A stretch of 64,000 nt of DNA from Paenibacillus sp. HW567 (GCF_000374185.1 NZ_KB910518.1:3233687-3297686); one strand, 5' to 3'. Counted from the first letter of the stretch, positions 17,487-26,677 are shown. Numbers and translations: made by a program. The notes: generated by a model not told the origin, from the letters alone.

Positions 17487-17649
17487 TACTTAACCTCCTC
17501 GTGTTACTGGGCAGCAACTGCCAACAGGTGTATCTTATTTATAATTATAAACGATTGAGATGCAGAATCCACACATCATTCATACTTCTTTGGGGCAGAA
17601 TTCAACTATTGGCTTAACCAACCCAATTCTCAGGAGGCATATTTAGAAC

Positions 17650-18513
17650 ATGATGTGGATAAAAAATAAAGCAATACCGGCCCTCGCCATGCTCATGGCG
17701 CTATTGATTCTTTTTGCAGGACAGCCTGTACATGCATCAGGAGTAGAAGCTGCTGTAGAGGGCAAGCCGGCAAATCCTGGATCGCTTACTTTTGTGCTGG
17801 TGCATGGTGCCTGGGTCGATGCCAGCTTCTGGGATGAAATAGCAGCGGAGCTGCGCAAAATGGGACATACTGTGTACACGCCCGAATACGCCGGACACGG
17901 CTCGGATCAGAACAAAAACGTCACCCACGCGCAGGAGACAAAATCAGTCGTTGATTTCATCAAGCAGAAGGATCTGCACGATATTATCCTGGTTGGGCAT
18001 AGCTTTGGAGGTACGGTGATTCAAAAAACGGCAGAGCAGGTACCGGACCGGCTGAAACGCCTGGTGTTTTTTGACGCTTTCGTCCTGCCGGACGGGCAAA
18101 GCGCCGCTGACCAGTTCCCCGCTCCCGCAAAAGAGATGTTCGTGCAGTTGCGCAAGGCTTCCGGGAACAATACCATCATGCTCCCCTTTAACCTTTTCCG
18201 TGATACCTTTGTAAATACAGCTACACTTGAGCAGGCGCAGGCGCTGTACAAGAAGGTTATTCCTGAACCGGGAGGGTCGCTGTTTGAGAAGCTTGATCTG
18301 AAGAAATTCTACAGCCTGCCCACGCCGAAGAGCTATCTTTATCTGACGGAGGATATTGCAATGCCTCAGATTCCGCCTTACGGCTGGCATCCCGGACAAT
18401 CAAGCCATTTAGGTGTTTACCGGTTCATTGAAGGCACAGGCGATCACATGACAACCCCTCATACACGCCCTCAAGAGATTGCCGATAAAATCGTCCAGGC
18501 CGGCCGCGACTAA
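17650..18513 (+). CDS. Exported alpha/beta hydrolase
   Basis: The 287-residue protein begins with a signal peptide (KNKAIPALAMLMALLILFAG... then AxA-like VHASGVEAA). The mature part is an alpha/beta hydrolase with the oxyanion loop LVHGAWVDASFW and nucleophile elbow LVGHSFGGTVI (Ser). The catalytic His is probably in GTGDHMTTPH. Similar proteins are annotated as esterases of the plant methyl-salicylate esterase type; the substrate is unknown. A bidirectional terminator follows. Confidence 0.85.
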   Translation: MMWIKNKAIPALAMLMALLILFAGQPVHASGVEAAVEGKPANPGSLTFVLVHGAWVDASFWDEIAAELRKMGHTVYTPEYAGHGSDQNKNVTHAQETKSVVDFIKQKDLHDIILVGHSFGGTVIQKTAEQVPDRLKRLVFFDAFVLPDGQSAADQFPAPAKEMFVQLRKASGNNTIMLPFNLFRDTFVNTATLEQAQALYKKVIPEPGGSLFEKLDLKKFYSLPTPKSYLYLTEDIAMPQIPPYGWHPGQSSHLGVYRFIEGTGDHMTTPHTRPQEIADKIVQAGRD

Positions 18514-18534
18514 GTTTTTGCGCAGCAGGACATG

Positions 18535-18581
18535 AAGAAGAGCAAACGGCGGGACCTGTCCCGAATCCGCTTGCTCTTCTT
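18535..18581. terminator. Bidirectional terminator
   Basis: The long hairpin GAAGAAGAGCAA.../TTGCTCTTCTT lies between the convergent hydrolase and DinB-family genes. Confidence 0.75.
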
Positions 18582-18595
18582 ATGATCTGTAACGC

Positions 18596-19120
18596 TTACC
18601 AGCCGCTGCGCTCAATCAGTGAAGTAATCTGCGCAAGATGATGCCGGTTATGCCAGTTGTATCTTTGGAGCGCCGTATCCAGAGTCATCGTTCCCAGCAT
18701 CAGGCTCACAAAGGTTCTGCTATACTGCGCTTCTTCCAGCGAAGTGAGCACAAGAGCGAATCTGCGGTTAAGATTCTCCAGTAATAGAAGCGAGGTTTCA
18801 ACCGGCTCACTGCTGTAATCGCTCAGCTCAGCCCATAAATCCTCCCTGTAGGAAGGAATTTCCGGTGCTTCTTCGGTCAATCCCCGCTTAAAGCGCAAAT
18901 AGGCATTCATGTTGTTATCGGCGAGATGATGCACCACCTGCTTGACGCTCCAGCCGCCTGGACGGTAGGGAGTGTTCAACTGCTCCTCGCTGAGCGGCTC
19001 AATGATCCCTCTTAACCGTGCAGCCATTGTACGCAGCTCTTCAATGCTCATCTTCCGCTCCTCGGCCGTCTGCGGTCCAGCGCTTGTAAAGGGACCTATC
19101 GGATAACGTAATTGATCCAT
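18596..19120 (-). CDS. DinB/YfiT-family putative metal-dependent hydrolase (bacillithiol transferase-like)
   Basis: The 174-residue protein begins MDQLRYPIGPF, the conserved start of YfiT/BstA-like proteins. It carries the DinB four-helix-bundle histidines: WSVKQVVHHLADNNMN and WHNRHHLAQI. Relatives bind a divalent metal and some transfer bacillithiol. It is the last gene of the minus-strand run relQ-GH9-HAD-dinB; GGGAG precedes its ATG. Confidence 0.85.
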   Translation of the reverse strand: MDQLRYPIGPFTSAGPQTAEERKMSIEELRTMAARLRGIIEPLSEEQLNTPYRPGGWSVKQVVHHLADNNMNAYLRFKRGLTEEAPEIPSYREDLWAELSDYSSEPVETSLLLLENLNRRFALVLTSLEEAQYSRTFVSLMLGTMTLDTALQRYNWHNRHHLAQITSLIERSGW

Positions 19121-19135
19121 GTTCTGCTCCCGTCT

Positions 19136-19813
19136 CTATAGAATGGCGTAGAATTCGTCTAGGTCGCTGACCGTATAATCCGGCTTTACTTCATGCTTCC
19201 ATTCGACTCCCTCCCGGTTCAGCCAGCAGGTCTTCATTCCCGCCCTGCCCGCTCCCAGCACATCCGAGGCGGAGTCGCCAATATGGATAATCTCTCCAGG
19301 CTTTACGCCATAAAAGGCAATAACCTCACTGAACATTCTGTTCAGGCCGTCATTTTTGTAGGATTGGTATTCTTCTGAGGAGAACAGCCTAATCGGGTAG
19401 TCCTTGTAAAAATCCGGCAGCATCAGCATATCCGTATCGCTGACAATACAGACCTGATATTCTCCCCCGGTAATCCGCCGCAGGAACCGCTCAGTCTCTT
19501 CATACAAAGGGGACTGCCTGTGCTCTTCAAATAAAATAGTCACAGCCGTTAGGTCGTCGAAATTCATAGCATGCTGCCGGAAAACCTGCCCGAACCCGCG
19601 GCGGTATATTTCTCTGGTGGTGCAAAACCTACCGGCAGCGCGAATCGCTTCTGCCTGGGTATGATAATGGCTCAGCAGCAGTCCGCCAAGCTCCAAGGCC
19701 CGCTCATCGCTGTAATTCTCCAGCAAAATCCGCCTCCACACATGGCCTGTCCGATCCTGAACGTTCACTAGCGTCTGAAACATATCCAGGCTGATCACTT
19801 TGTAATTCTTCAT
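19136..19813 (-). CDS. HAD-family hydrolase
   Basis: Motifs of the haloacid dehalogenase superfamily appear in order: SLDMFQTLV (motif I is D-M-F rather than DxDxT, still with the nucleophile Asp), VSDTD (motif II), a Lys near SYKNDG, and IHIGDSASDVLGAGRAGM (motif IV). Length 225 residues. Its ATG directly follows the TAG of the GH9 gene (TAGATG), so it is translationally linked. Substrate unknown. Confidence 0.85.
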   Translation of the reverse strand: MKNYKVISLDMFQTLVNVQDRTGHVWRRILLENYSDERALELGGLLLSHYHTQAEAIRAAGRFCTTREIYRRGFGQVFRQHAMNFDDLTAVTILFEEHRQSPLYEETERFLRRITGGEYQVCIVSDTDMLMLPDFYKDYPIRLFSSEEYQSYKNDGLNRMFSEVIAFYGVKPGEIIHIGDSASDVLGAGRAGMKTCWLNREGVEWKHEVKPDYTVSDLDEFYAIL

Positions 19814-21439
19814 CTACGCATTAAACCTCGCTGCCACGAACACAGCCGGCGAATTCCAGTAGATCGTAACCTCATTCGTGGAATAGCTGAGATCATGGTC
19901 GGCAAAGCACTGTGCAGCAGGCTTGCCCTGCAAATGCTCCACGACATATTCGTCGTGCAGTCCACGGTCAGGCCCGCCGGACACCAGTCCCGGCACCGGA
20001 TCGGCCACACCGTCGCCCACGGATGGACGATGATGCGGGTGCATGACTGGACGGTCTCCGAACCCTGTCACATAACTGATGTCCAGCACATTGCGGCCCA
20101 TCAGATAATGCAAATGATCCAGAGCGCAGGCGGCAAATGCCGCGTCTCCGCTGAAATGCTCCGCTGCCAGCAGCAGCATGGCATTGTTAAGCACCAGCAT
20201 ATTGCTGCCCCAGATATAATCCTCTTCCAGCAAAGAAATGCGGTATCCATCCTCCCGGCTCTGCCGGACCAGACGGTCAGCTTCTGCCAGCAGTCCCTGC
20301 TTCAGTGAAGCATGCAAGGCTGGCTGTGTCCGTTCTTTCCCGGTCAACAGGTAAGCCAGCGTACCGTAGCCTCCCATATCCGCCCAGCCAAATCTGTATT
20401 TCGGAAATGGCCGCTGAACCAGCGACTGAACCGCCTGATGGTAACCCTCCTTACCTGTAGTCCGGTACAGCTCTGCCGCAGCCCAGAAGCGTTCGTCCTG
20501 ATCACACTCATCTCCGTATTCACCGGTGGTAATCCCCGGCGGATTGGTGAAACCGGGCGCCTTGGGATGCTGCTCCAGCCAGCCCCAGGCAGCGGACGCC
20601 GCAGCCTGGCATTTCTGTGCATACGCGGGGTCAAACGGCGCATAGACTCTTGCCGCCATCGCCATAACTCCGGCAAAATCCCCCGTAGCGGCTGCAGATA
20701 CCGGCGAGAAATACAGCTCATCCGTATCGTCCTCCGGCATGACATCAAGGCCCGGGAAATTCAGCGTGGTCAGCTTATGATATACACCGCCGGTGCCAAC
20801 TTCCTGCATTTTGAACAGCCAGTCCAGCTCGATCTTACATTCCAGAAGAACATCCGGGGTTGTCCCGTCACTTTCCGGCAGAGGAACAGGGGCGGCAAAT
20901 GCCGCCGGATACAGCTCATAGGCCAGCAGCAAATCCGCAACAGCCTTCGCTCCAGGACCGGAGTACTTGCCGTAATCACCAGCATCATGCCAGCCTCCGC
21001 AGCTATCCAGACGAAGCTCCGGGTGTCCAAATACGGTGCCCTCTGCGGTATGGCACGCACCATGCGCCCAAGGACCGGCATATTCCGGGGTCAGCTCAAC
21101 ACCGCAGCGGAAATAATAAAAAGCCTTCAAAAGTCCCTGCTGCAGCTCCCCGTAAGGTTTGTCAGCAATGACAAAGGAAGCGGACGTTGCACCATTGTCT
21201 CCTTCAATGCGGTAGCTTCCGGCTGTCTTCAGCTCAGAGAAATCCGCAGCATGTACACTTGCACCGCTGGGCTTGTCAAGATAAGCAGCCCCGCATTGTC
21301 CGGTATAGGCCACAGCCCCCGTCTTTTCGTTAATGACGCGGAAATCATGTCCTGCGCCGCTGAACAAAGCGATCTTTGTGCCTTCCACGGGATAGCCGAC
21401 CTGATTCACAGCAATGTGCCGGGGATTATGTACACTCAT
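19814..21439 (-). CDS. Glycoside hydrolase family 9 (endoglucanase/exo-glucosaminidase-like)
   Basis: The 541-residue protein has an N-terminal Ig-like cellulase domain (HIAVNQVGYPVEGTKIALFSG) followed by the (alpha/alpha)6 GH9 barrel. The catalytic Asp pair lies in GGWHDAGDYGKYSGPGA and the proton donor Glu in YSTNEVTIYWNSPAVF; GYGTLAYLLT and NVLDISYVTGFGDRPVMHPHHRPS are also typical. There is no signal peptide, so it should act in the cytoplasm on oligosaccharides brought in by transport. It lies between a small alarmone synthetase gene and a HAD gene with short gaps. Confidence 0.9.
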   Translation of the reverse strand: MSVHNPRHIAVNQVGYPVEGTKIALFSGAGHDFRVINEKTGAVAYTGQCGAAYLDKPSGASVHAADFSELKTAGSYRIEGDNGATSASFVIADKPYGELQQGLLKAFYYFRCGVELTPEYAGPWAHGACHTAEGTVFGHPELRLDSCGGWHDAGDYGKYSGPGAKAVADLLLAYELYPAAFAAPVPLPESDGTTPDVLLECKIELDWLFKMQEVGTGGVYHKLTTLNFPGLDVMPEDDTDELYFSPVSAAATGDFAGVMAMAARVYAPFDPAYAQKCQAAASAAWGWLEQHPKAPGFTNPPGITTGEYGDECDQDERFWAAAELYRTTGKEGYHQAVQSLVQRPFPKYRFGWADMGGYGTLAYLLTGKERTQPALHASLKQGLLAEADRLVRQSREDGYRISLLEEDYIWGSNMLVLNNAMLLLAAEHFSGDAAFAACALDHLHYLMGRNVLDISYVTGFGDRPVMHPHHRPSVGDGVADPVPGLVSGGPDRGLHDEYVVEHLQGKPAAQCFADHDLSYSTNEVTIYWNSPAVFVAARFNA

Positions 21440-21459
21440 CTATCTTCTCTCCCTGATTT

Positions 21460-22206
21460 CTATTCTCCAAGCAGTTTAATGAAATTTGCCGGGAGATGAA
21501 ACTGCTGGTTGTTAATGATGATCTTGCGCAGCTCTTCCTCAAAATCATCTTCCTCCTGGGCATCCTTAATCTCCTTAATTTCACGGTGCAGGCGCTCCAT
21601 CTGCAGGTCCAGCTCATAGGCTCTGTCGGCGGCATTTTTCAATTCCCGGGTCAGATGCTCGGGAACCGCCTGGCTATATTTATAGAAAATTTTGTGCTCC
21701 AGGCTGGCCCAGAAATCCATGGCAATGGTGCGGATCTGCACTTCTACGCATACATGCTCCTGACAGTCGGACAGAAATACCGGAACCTCCACCAGCAAAT
21801 GCAGGCTCTGGTAGCCGTTGGGCTTAGGATTCTTGATATAGTCCTTCACACTGAGAATCTTCAGATCATCCTGCTTCTGCAGCATCGCGCTGACATAGTA
21901 GATATCCGAGATAAAAGAGCAGGTAATCCGCAGTCCCGCGATATCTTTAATACTGGCTCTGATGGCGGGCAACGAAATCTCGCTGTTCTTGCGCAGCATT
22001 TTATTCATAATGCTCTCAGGTGACTTGATCCGTGATTTCGTATGTTCTATAGGACTGTAATCATGGAGCATCTGGAATTCCTGTTTCAGAATTTCGATCT
22101 TAGTCTCCATTTCCTCAAGGGCGAACTTATAAATCATCATAAAACGGGTGAGTTCATATTTAATCTGCTTGATTTTGTCAATCTGGGTTTCGGTGCTCAT
22201 ATTCAT
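21460..22206 (-). CDS. relQ: Small alarmone synthetase (RelQ/YjbM-like GTP pyrophosphokinase)
   Basis: The 248-residue single-domain RelA/SpoT synthetase has RIKSPESIMNKMLRK, IKDIAGLRITCSFISDIYYV (metal-binding Asp), KDYIKNPKPNGYQSLHLLVE (G-loop with the substrate-stacking Tyr) and EVQIRTIAMDFWASLEHKIFYK (catalytic Glu). It lacks hydrolase, TGS and ACT domains, as expected for SAS proteins. It makes (p)ppGpp. Its closeness to the GH9 gene (20-bp gap) suggests a shared transcript, which is unusual. Confidence 0.9.
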   Translation of the reverse strand: MNMSTETQIDKIKQIKYELTRFMMIYKFALEEMETKIEILKQEFQMLHDYSPIEHTKSRIKSPESIMNKMLRKNSEISLPAIRASIKDIAGLRITCSFISDIYYVSAMLQKQDDLKILSVKDYIKNPKPNGYQSLHLLVEVPVFLSDCQEHVCVEVQIRTIAMDFWASLEHKIFYKYSQAVPEHLTRELKNAADRAYELDLQMERLHREIKEIKDAQEEDDFEEELRKIIINNQQFHLPANFIKLLGE

Positions 22207-22272
22207 TTCTCCTATCCTAATCTCTCATTAATCATAGCCAATCTACTAGCGGATTTCAAATTTCCCCCATAT

Positions 22273-22320
22273 AAAAAAGGTTACCCCAGTGTCCGTTGCC
22301 GAACACAGTGAGATAACCTG
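22273..22320 (-). terminator. Terminator of the HD-GYP gene
   Basis: On the minus strand AGGTTATCTCACTGTGTTC pairs imperfectly with GGACACTGGGGTAACCT and is followed by TTTTTT. Confidence 0.75.
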
Positions 22321-22350
22321 ATCGCAATTCAATTAATTATTGTTCTTATC

Positions 22351-23385
22351 TTACATGAACACTTCTTCTACGGACAAGCCGCGCTCGCGGGATAAATCTC
22401 TGAACACATTGTCCACTTTAACAAGCGGCTTGAACATGTCCAGCGGGTTATTCATGACAATAGTGCCAATCTCCCCGTTGCTGAGCTGCACACTTTTGCC
22501 GACAAAACCAGGCAGCAGATGTCCGGTAAGCGCTTGGACAACTGTCCCGTTTAGCTTGCCAAAGCCCATTTCATGCACCTTGCGCAGCACGGAAACCAGC
22601 CCTTGCTTCGGCTGATTCGGTCTGGAGGTCGTCAATCCCATGTAGATATTCGCTACAGCCACAATTTCGGTGTACGGATGAATGTCGCTTTTGCCGATCT
22701 TGTTCGGATAGCCGGTTCCATCCTCAAATTCATGATGCTGGAGCGCTACCAATGCTGTATTCTCATCCATCTTCGAACCGCGGATAATATCATAGCCGTA
22801 GGAGGTATGGCGTTTCATTTCCTCCTCTTCGTCAGCCGTCAAGATTCCAGGCTTGTTCAAAATGGACGCTGGCACCTGGCTTTTGCCGATATCATGCAGG
22901 TAGCCGGCACGGCTGATCTGATACCGGTCTTCCTTGGAATGGCCGAGCCATGCAGCTATGTAATATGACAGCAAACCCACTTGCAAGGAGTGGTGGTATG
23001 TATCAATGTCATCACGTTCCAGCAGGAGCAGCAAAGACACAACATCCTTTTGCTCATCCAGCGATTCCAGCAGCGGCTCCAGCGTGTCATCCACCATGGA
23101 TTGGGTAAAGCTTCCCTGGGCCAAGGCCTCCAAGAATATAGATTCGTAGTTCTGAATAGCATTGTCAAAATTTTCGTTCAGACTGTGGCTCAGACCGCTG
23201 CCGCTATCTTCATGCAGCACTTTACGCGGTTCAATATCCACATATTCAATCTTGTGCCGCATCAGGATGGTGATTTCCTCGCGCTGCACAACTGTTCTTT
23301 TAGGAAGAACATGCAGGCCTACACTATTGAAAGTGTCTGTCATAAGACAGTCGCCGTGTTTGAGATCCGTGACATGTACTTTCAA
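22351..23385 (-). CDS. HD-GYP domain protein (c-di-GMP phosphodiesterase type)
   Basis: The 344-residue protein has an N-terminal region without clear motifs (1-110) and an HD-GYP domain: YHHSLQVGLLSYYIA, YLHDIGKSQVP (HD pair), RHTSYGYDIIRG, LQHHEFEDGTGYPNKIG (GYP). The usual IVAVADIYDALT segment reads IVAVANIYMGLTTSRP, so the conserved Asp residues are Asn and Met; a C-terminal region of about 80 residues follows. Degradation of c-di-GMP is the family function, but the altered segment leaves activity open. An AAGGGGTG ribosome site precedes ATG. Confidence 0.88.
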   Translation of the reverse strand: MKVHVTDLKHGDCLMTDTFNSVGLHVLPKRTVVQREEITILMRHKIEYVDIEPRKVLHEDSGSGLSHSLNENFDNAIQNYESIFLEALAQGSFTQSMVDDTLEPLLESLDEQKDVVSLLLLLERDDIDTYHHSLQVGLLSYYIAAWLGHSKEDRYQISRAGYLHDIGKSQVPASILNKPGILTADEEEEMKRHTSYGYDIIRGSKMDENTALVALQHHEFEDGTGYPNKIGKSDIHPYTEIVAVANIYMGLTTSRPNQPKQGLVSVLRKVHEMGFGKLNGTVVQALTGHLLPGFVGKSVQLSNGEIGTIVMNNPLDMFKPLVKVDNVFRDLSRERGLSVEEVFM

Positions 23386-23609
23386 GTATCAGCACCCCTT
23401 TTTATGTACAGAAATAATATTTGCTCTAGCTTTATTTGATCATAGCCAAAAGCCTGCAAAGTCACAATATGGTTAAAGTCACATTCACTGCCTGCGACTA
23501 GGTACATCGAATCTCCAACTTTAGACTCTCGCCTCCCTGCATACAGGCAATTTACAGTATTGGCGGCGCTACAGAGAAAGGTATATTGGAGCATTACATT
23601 GCATTTTTT

Positions 23610-24074
23610 TTACATCCATTTCAAAAACAATCCGTAATCGAGCTTGATTCCGTTCTCCATCGCCCAGCGGCCTAACTGCTTCATCGACTGCTCCCTGTCA
23701 TCTATGAACCGGAAGCAGAGCCGGAGCGGTACAATTCGTTTGCCGCTGAGTTTAATTCCTACGAGCGAACCGTCTATATGGATGGATTGGATCATACCTG
23801 CCGGGATGTTTTCATTGCGGATCAGCAGTAAACCCTCTCCCCACTTGATTTCAGCCGTCTTCCGCAGAGCATTCCAGAGCAGGAACGCCAGGATAGCAGT
23901 GCAGACCGCAACCCAAAATATCATAAAATATCTCAATGTAATGTGTGGATGAAACTGATTTCTCAAGTTGTCCACTAACGTAACAATTTGAATGATGATG
24001 ACAAGGGTTATGGTGGATATCGAACGGACAGCAAGCGGCGTCTTGATTCCGGATACAGGTAAATTGTCCTGCAT
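23610..24074 (-). CDS. Two-span membrane protein of unknown function
   Basis: The 154-residue protein has hydrophobic segments at about 19-34 and 48-68, followed by a cytoplasmic beta-rich half (KWGEGLLLIRNENIPAGMIQSIHIDGSLVGIKLSG) resembling a PH-like (YdbT/YcxB-type) domain. No family is assigned with confidence. Confidence 0.65.
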   Translation of the reverse strand: MQDNLPVSGIKTPLAVRSISTITLVIIIQIVTLVDNLRNQFHPHITLRYFMIFWVAVCTAILAFLLWNALRKTAEIKWGEGLLLIRNENIPAGMIQSIHIDGSLVGIKLSGKRIVPLRLCFRFIDDREQSMKQLGRWAMENGIKLDYGLFLKWM

Positions 24075-24126
24075 GGCAGATTCCTTTCACAAATCGGAAT
24101 GTTAGAGCGGCAGACTATCCTATTTT

Positions 24127-24624
24127 TCAGAAAAGATCATTGACGTCGAGCAGCACCTTGCCGATCAGCTTATCCTTGGCTACAAACGGAGTGCTCCACA
24201 AATGGGCGTCATAGCTCGTATTCCGGTTATCCCCGAGAAAAAAATAATGGTCTGCCGGAACGGTGACCGGCCCGAAGGTATAATTCATCGGTTCCTGCAG
24301 GTAAGGCTCATCAATCTTCTCATTGTTTCTGTACAAGGCTCCGTCTTTGATTTGAACAGTGTCTCCGGGCAGTCCGATCAGCCGTTTGACATATCTTTTA
24401 TCCTCTTCACCAGCAACAGGGGGATCGAACACTACTATGTCGCCATGCTTCAGCGTAGTCAGCCAGAGCATCTTCTCCACCACCAGGCGGTCATTGATCT
24501 GTATGGTCGGGATCATTGAGCCGGTTGGAACTCTCATCGCTTCAGCCACGTATGTGCGGATAAACAAAGACAGAATAATACCAATTGCTATGCTTGGCAC
24601 CCATTGCTTCAGAAATTTCTTCAT
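24127..24624 (-). CDS. sipT: Signal peptidase I
   Basis: This 165-residue type I signal peptidase of the Gram-positive single-span kind has a membrane helix at about 9-26. The catalytic Ser36 lies in RVPTGSMIPTI and Lys80 in YVKRLIGLPGDT, with the box FFLGDNRNTSYDAHLWS near the C-terminus. It cleaves signal peptides on the outer face of the membrane. sip paralogues are common in Bacillales, so the exact symbol is uncertain. Confidence 0.92.
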   Translation of the reverse strand: MKKFLKQWVPSIAIGIILSLFIRTYVAEAMRVPTGSMIPTIQINDRLVVEKMLWLTTLKHGDIVVFDPPVAGEEDKRYVKRLIGLPGDTVQIKDGALYRNNEKIDEPYLQEPMNYTFGPVTVPADHYFFLGDNRNTSYDAHLWSTPFVAKDKLIGKVLLDVNDLF

Positions 24625-24653
24625 CCTTCTGCCACCTCTCGGTCTTTCAAGTA

Positions 24654-25070
24654 TTAGTTTTCAAATCGTTCAATAATCTGGGCCATTTCGGCTTCCGCAT
24701 CCACTGCGGAGTGCTTGGGAAGATGGATGACGAGCAATCCGCCAAAAATCTGCTCACATTTCCCGTCATGCTCCCTGACGCGCTGCTTGAACTCCTGAAT
24801 CTCCTGCGAGCCTGCCGCCTCCTTGCTCAGGAGCCATGCATGTCTCAGATATCCCGATTTCTGCACCGTTTCCACATAATAAGCAATCCCTTGCTTCTCT
24901 TTGACCCTGATAATGTCCCCAAGGGCAATGCCCGGGTTAAAAATCGGCGTTTCTTCAATGCGGTATTTATCCTGCGCAACCGGAGTCACATCCAGAATCT
25001 CTATTTCGCGGCCTTGCTCATCAAAGCATATATGCAGTCCTACCGTACCCGGCACAGGGATACCTCCCAT
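24654..25070 (-). CDS. Conserved hypothetical protein (DUF4265-like)
   Basis: The 138-residue soluble protein has the pattern ...YRIEETPIFNPGIALGDIIRVKEKQGIAYYVETVQKSGYLRHAW, which resembles DUF4265 proteins; no catalytic motif is visible. It is closely followed by the signal peptidase gene on the same strand. Confidence 0.6.
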   Translation of the reverse strand: MGGIPVPGTVGLHICFDEQGREIEILDVTPVAQDKYRIEETPIFNPGIALGDIIRVKEKQGIAYYVETVQKSGYLRHAWLLSKEAAGSQEIQEFKQRVREHDGKCEQIFGGLLVIHLPKHSAVDAEAEMAQIIERFEN

Positions 25071-25096
25071 CTTATTGGAAAAATAATCGCCGCATT

Positions 25097-25963
25097 TTAT
25101 TTCATTCCCTTCAGCGACCTGGCGATAATTCCCTCCAGCGTCTTCCAGGGCAGCAGGGCTTTGCCGATCATTAGCAGACGTGAGCCTTTGCCTACCGGAT
25201 AACGCAGCTTCGGCGCCTTCATCTCCGTAATCCGTGCAATCAGCTCGGCAACCCGGATAGGGTCTGGTGCAGTCTCGGCGCTACGCCGGGAATACGTGAG
25301 CACTTCCTCCAGCTTTTCCCGATACGGGGAATCGACGCTCGTGTGCATTCCTTCCAGCCCCTTGCCCCAAATCGGCGTACGGAAGGACGCCGGCTCCACC
25401 AGCACAACACGGATGCCAAAAGACAGCAGCTCATGGCGCAGGCTTTCACTGAAGCCCTCCACCGCAAATTTGGAAGCGGCATACGGGCCGTAGCCGGGAA
25501 ACCCGCTCAACCCGCTAACGCTGCTGACGTTGATGATCAAGCCCTCGCGCTGGCGGCGCATAACAGGAAGCACCGCCTTGGTCACCGCGACCAGTCCGAA
25601 GAAGTTCGTCTCCATCTGCCGCCGCCATTCGTCCATGCTTACTTCCTCCACATAGCCGCCTACGGCAAATCCGGCGTTGTTCACCAGCACATCCATTCGG
25701 CCAAAGCTCTCGATGATTGAAGCTACAGCAGAATCTATTGAAGCGGCATCCGTCACATCGAGGGTCACTAAATGAATCAGTCCGCTGACACCGGCCAGTT
25801 CAGCCTGCCGGATCAGCTCGCCTTGACGGCTTAAATCCCGCATGGTAGCTACGACTTTGTAGCCTTTGCCTGCCAGAGCAAGCGCGGTCAGCAGCCCAAA
25901 GCCGCTGGAGGCTCCGGTGATCAGGGCGACTTTACCAGCATTTTGCCCGTGTTCAGTGTTCAC
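25097..25963 (-). CDS. Short-chain dehydrogenase/reductase
   Basis: Classical SDR of about 288 residues: TGASSGFG cofactor loop, NNAG after strand 4, catalytic Ser in INVSSVSGLSG and the YGPYAASKFAVEG Tyr-Lys pair. It should be an NAD(P)-dependent oxidoreductase with unknown substrate. The GTG start at 25963 has AGGAGGT six bases upstream; a longer frame to 25996 lacks this. Confidence 0.87.
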   Translation of the reverse strand: MNTEHGQNAGKVALITGASSGFGLLTALALAGKGYKVVATMRDLSRQGELIRQAELAGVSGLIHLVTLDVTDAASIDSAVASIIESFGRMDVLVNNAGFAVGGYVEEVSMDEWRRQMETNFFGLVAVTKAVLPVMRRQREGLIINVSSVSGLSGFPGYGPYAASKFAVEGFSESLRHELLSFGIRVVLVEPASFRTPIWGKGLEGMHTSVDSPYREKLEEVLTYSRRSAETAPDPIRVAELIARITEMKAPKLRYPVGKGSRLLMIGKALLPWKTLEGIIARSLKGMK

Positions 25964-26026
25964 GCCGCACCTCCTATTAGATTGAATAGAGCACACTGTA
26001 GCTGTGTATGTATAAACCTGCCCGCT

Positions 26027-26359
26027 TCAAGTTACAGCTTCAGCTTTTGAATCAAAGATATGCCGATCCGGCGCAGCAGCAGCCCGTGACCGATATAGAA
26101 TAGTATAACCCGGATACTCGCGCCGAAGGAAATCCAGCACCTCCATCACTGTGATGCCCTGAAGCGTCGGCTTGAAATTCCGGCTGTTCTCGGCTTCATA
26201 GGCTTCGGTAAAAGCCTTCTCCCTGGTAATTCCCGCAGTGTTCAACGTGTCAAAATGGTTCATCATCAGCGTTGTCCAATAACGCACACCCACACCGGTC
26301 ACTTTGTTTACCCGCCCTGGACATATGCCGAGTGCAGCAGCCAGTTCTTCATCGGTCAC
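26027..26359 (-). CDS. Hypothetical protein
   Basis: The 110-residue frame begins GTG ACC GAT GAA. It is Ala/Glu-rich with an N-terminal helix and no recognised domain. The ribosome site is weak. Retained because it fills the gap upstream of the SDR gene on the same strand and has amino-acid use like its neighbours. Confidence 0.45.
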   Translation of the reverse strand: MTDEELAAALGICPGRVNKVTGVGVRYWTTLMMNHFDTLNTAGITREKAFTEAYEAENSRNFKPTLQGITVMEVLDFLRREYPGYTILYRSRAAAAPDRHIFDSKAEAVT

Positions 26360-26528
26360 CTTTCTGCCTGGCTAATATTTTCCTGTATGATCTTCACATG
26401 TCTAAGCTGCACTTCTGTCATCTCCCTGTATTGTAAACTACAGAACTATTCTACTAGATTTTTAGAATAATGACATTAATACAAGAAGAAACCGTCATAA
26501 ACATAGAACTAATGTTCTTTTTTGTATC

Positions 26529-26557
26529 TTGACTATCCATTAATTTCAAGCTATATT
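26529..26557 (+). promoter_or_regulatory. Sigma-A promoter of the leader/secreted-protein gene
   Basis: TTGACT (26529-26534), 17-bp spacer, TATATT (26552-26557). The transcript would begin near 26564 and meet a terminator-like hairpin before the gene at 26678. Confidence 0.6.
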
Positions 26558-26587
26558 GAACTTACAATTACACACGCCAAGCGGGAG

Positions 26588-26640
26588 AAGCACCTCGCAG
26601 GACAGGCATTTATTTATGCCTTCCTTCGGGGTGCTTTTTT
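26588..26640 (+). terminator. Leader terminator or end of a small RNA
   Basis: AAGCACCTCG (26588-26597) pairs with CGGGGTGCTT (26627-26636, one G-T pair) around an inner AGGCAT/ATGCCT hairpin, followed by TTTTTT. It lies about 25-75 nt after a good promoter and 38 bp before the next ATG. This fits an attenuator or a short stand-alone RNA. No known riboswitch consensus was recognised. Confidence 0.6.
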
Positions 26641-26677
26641 GTGCCTATTGGCAAAATTATGACGGGAGCTGAAGGAA

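Noticed and set aside
20312..21499. 395-residue plus-strand frame
   Set aside because: Antisense to the GH9 gene; rich in Arg and Cys with no family pattern or ribosome site.
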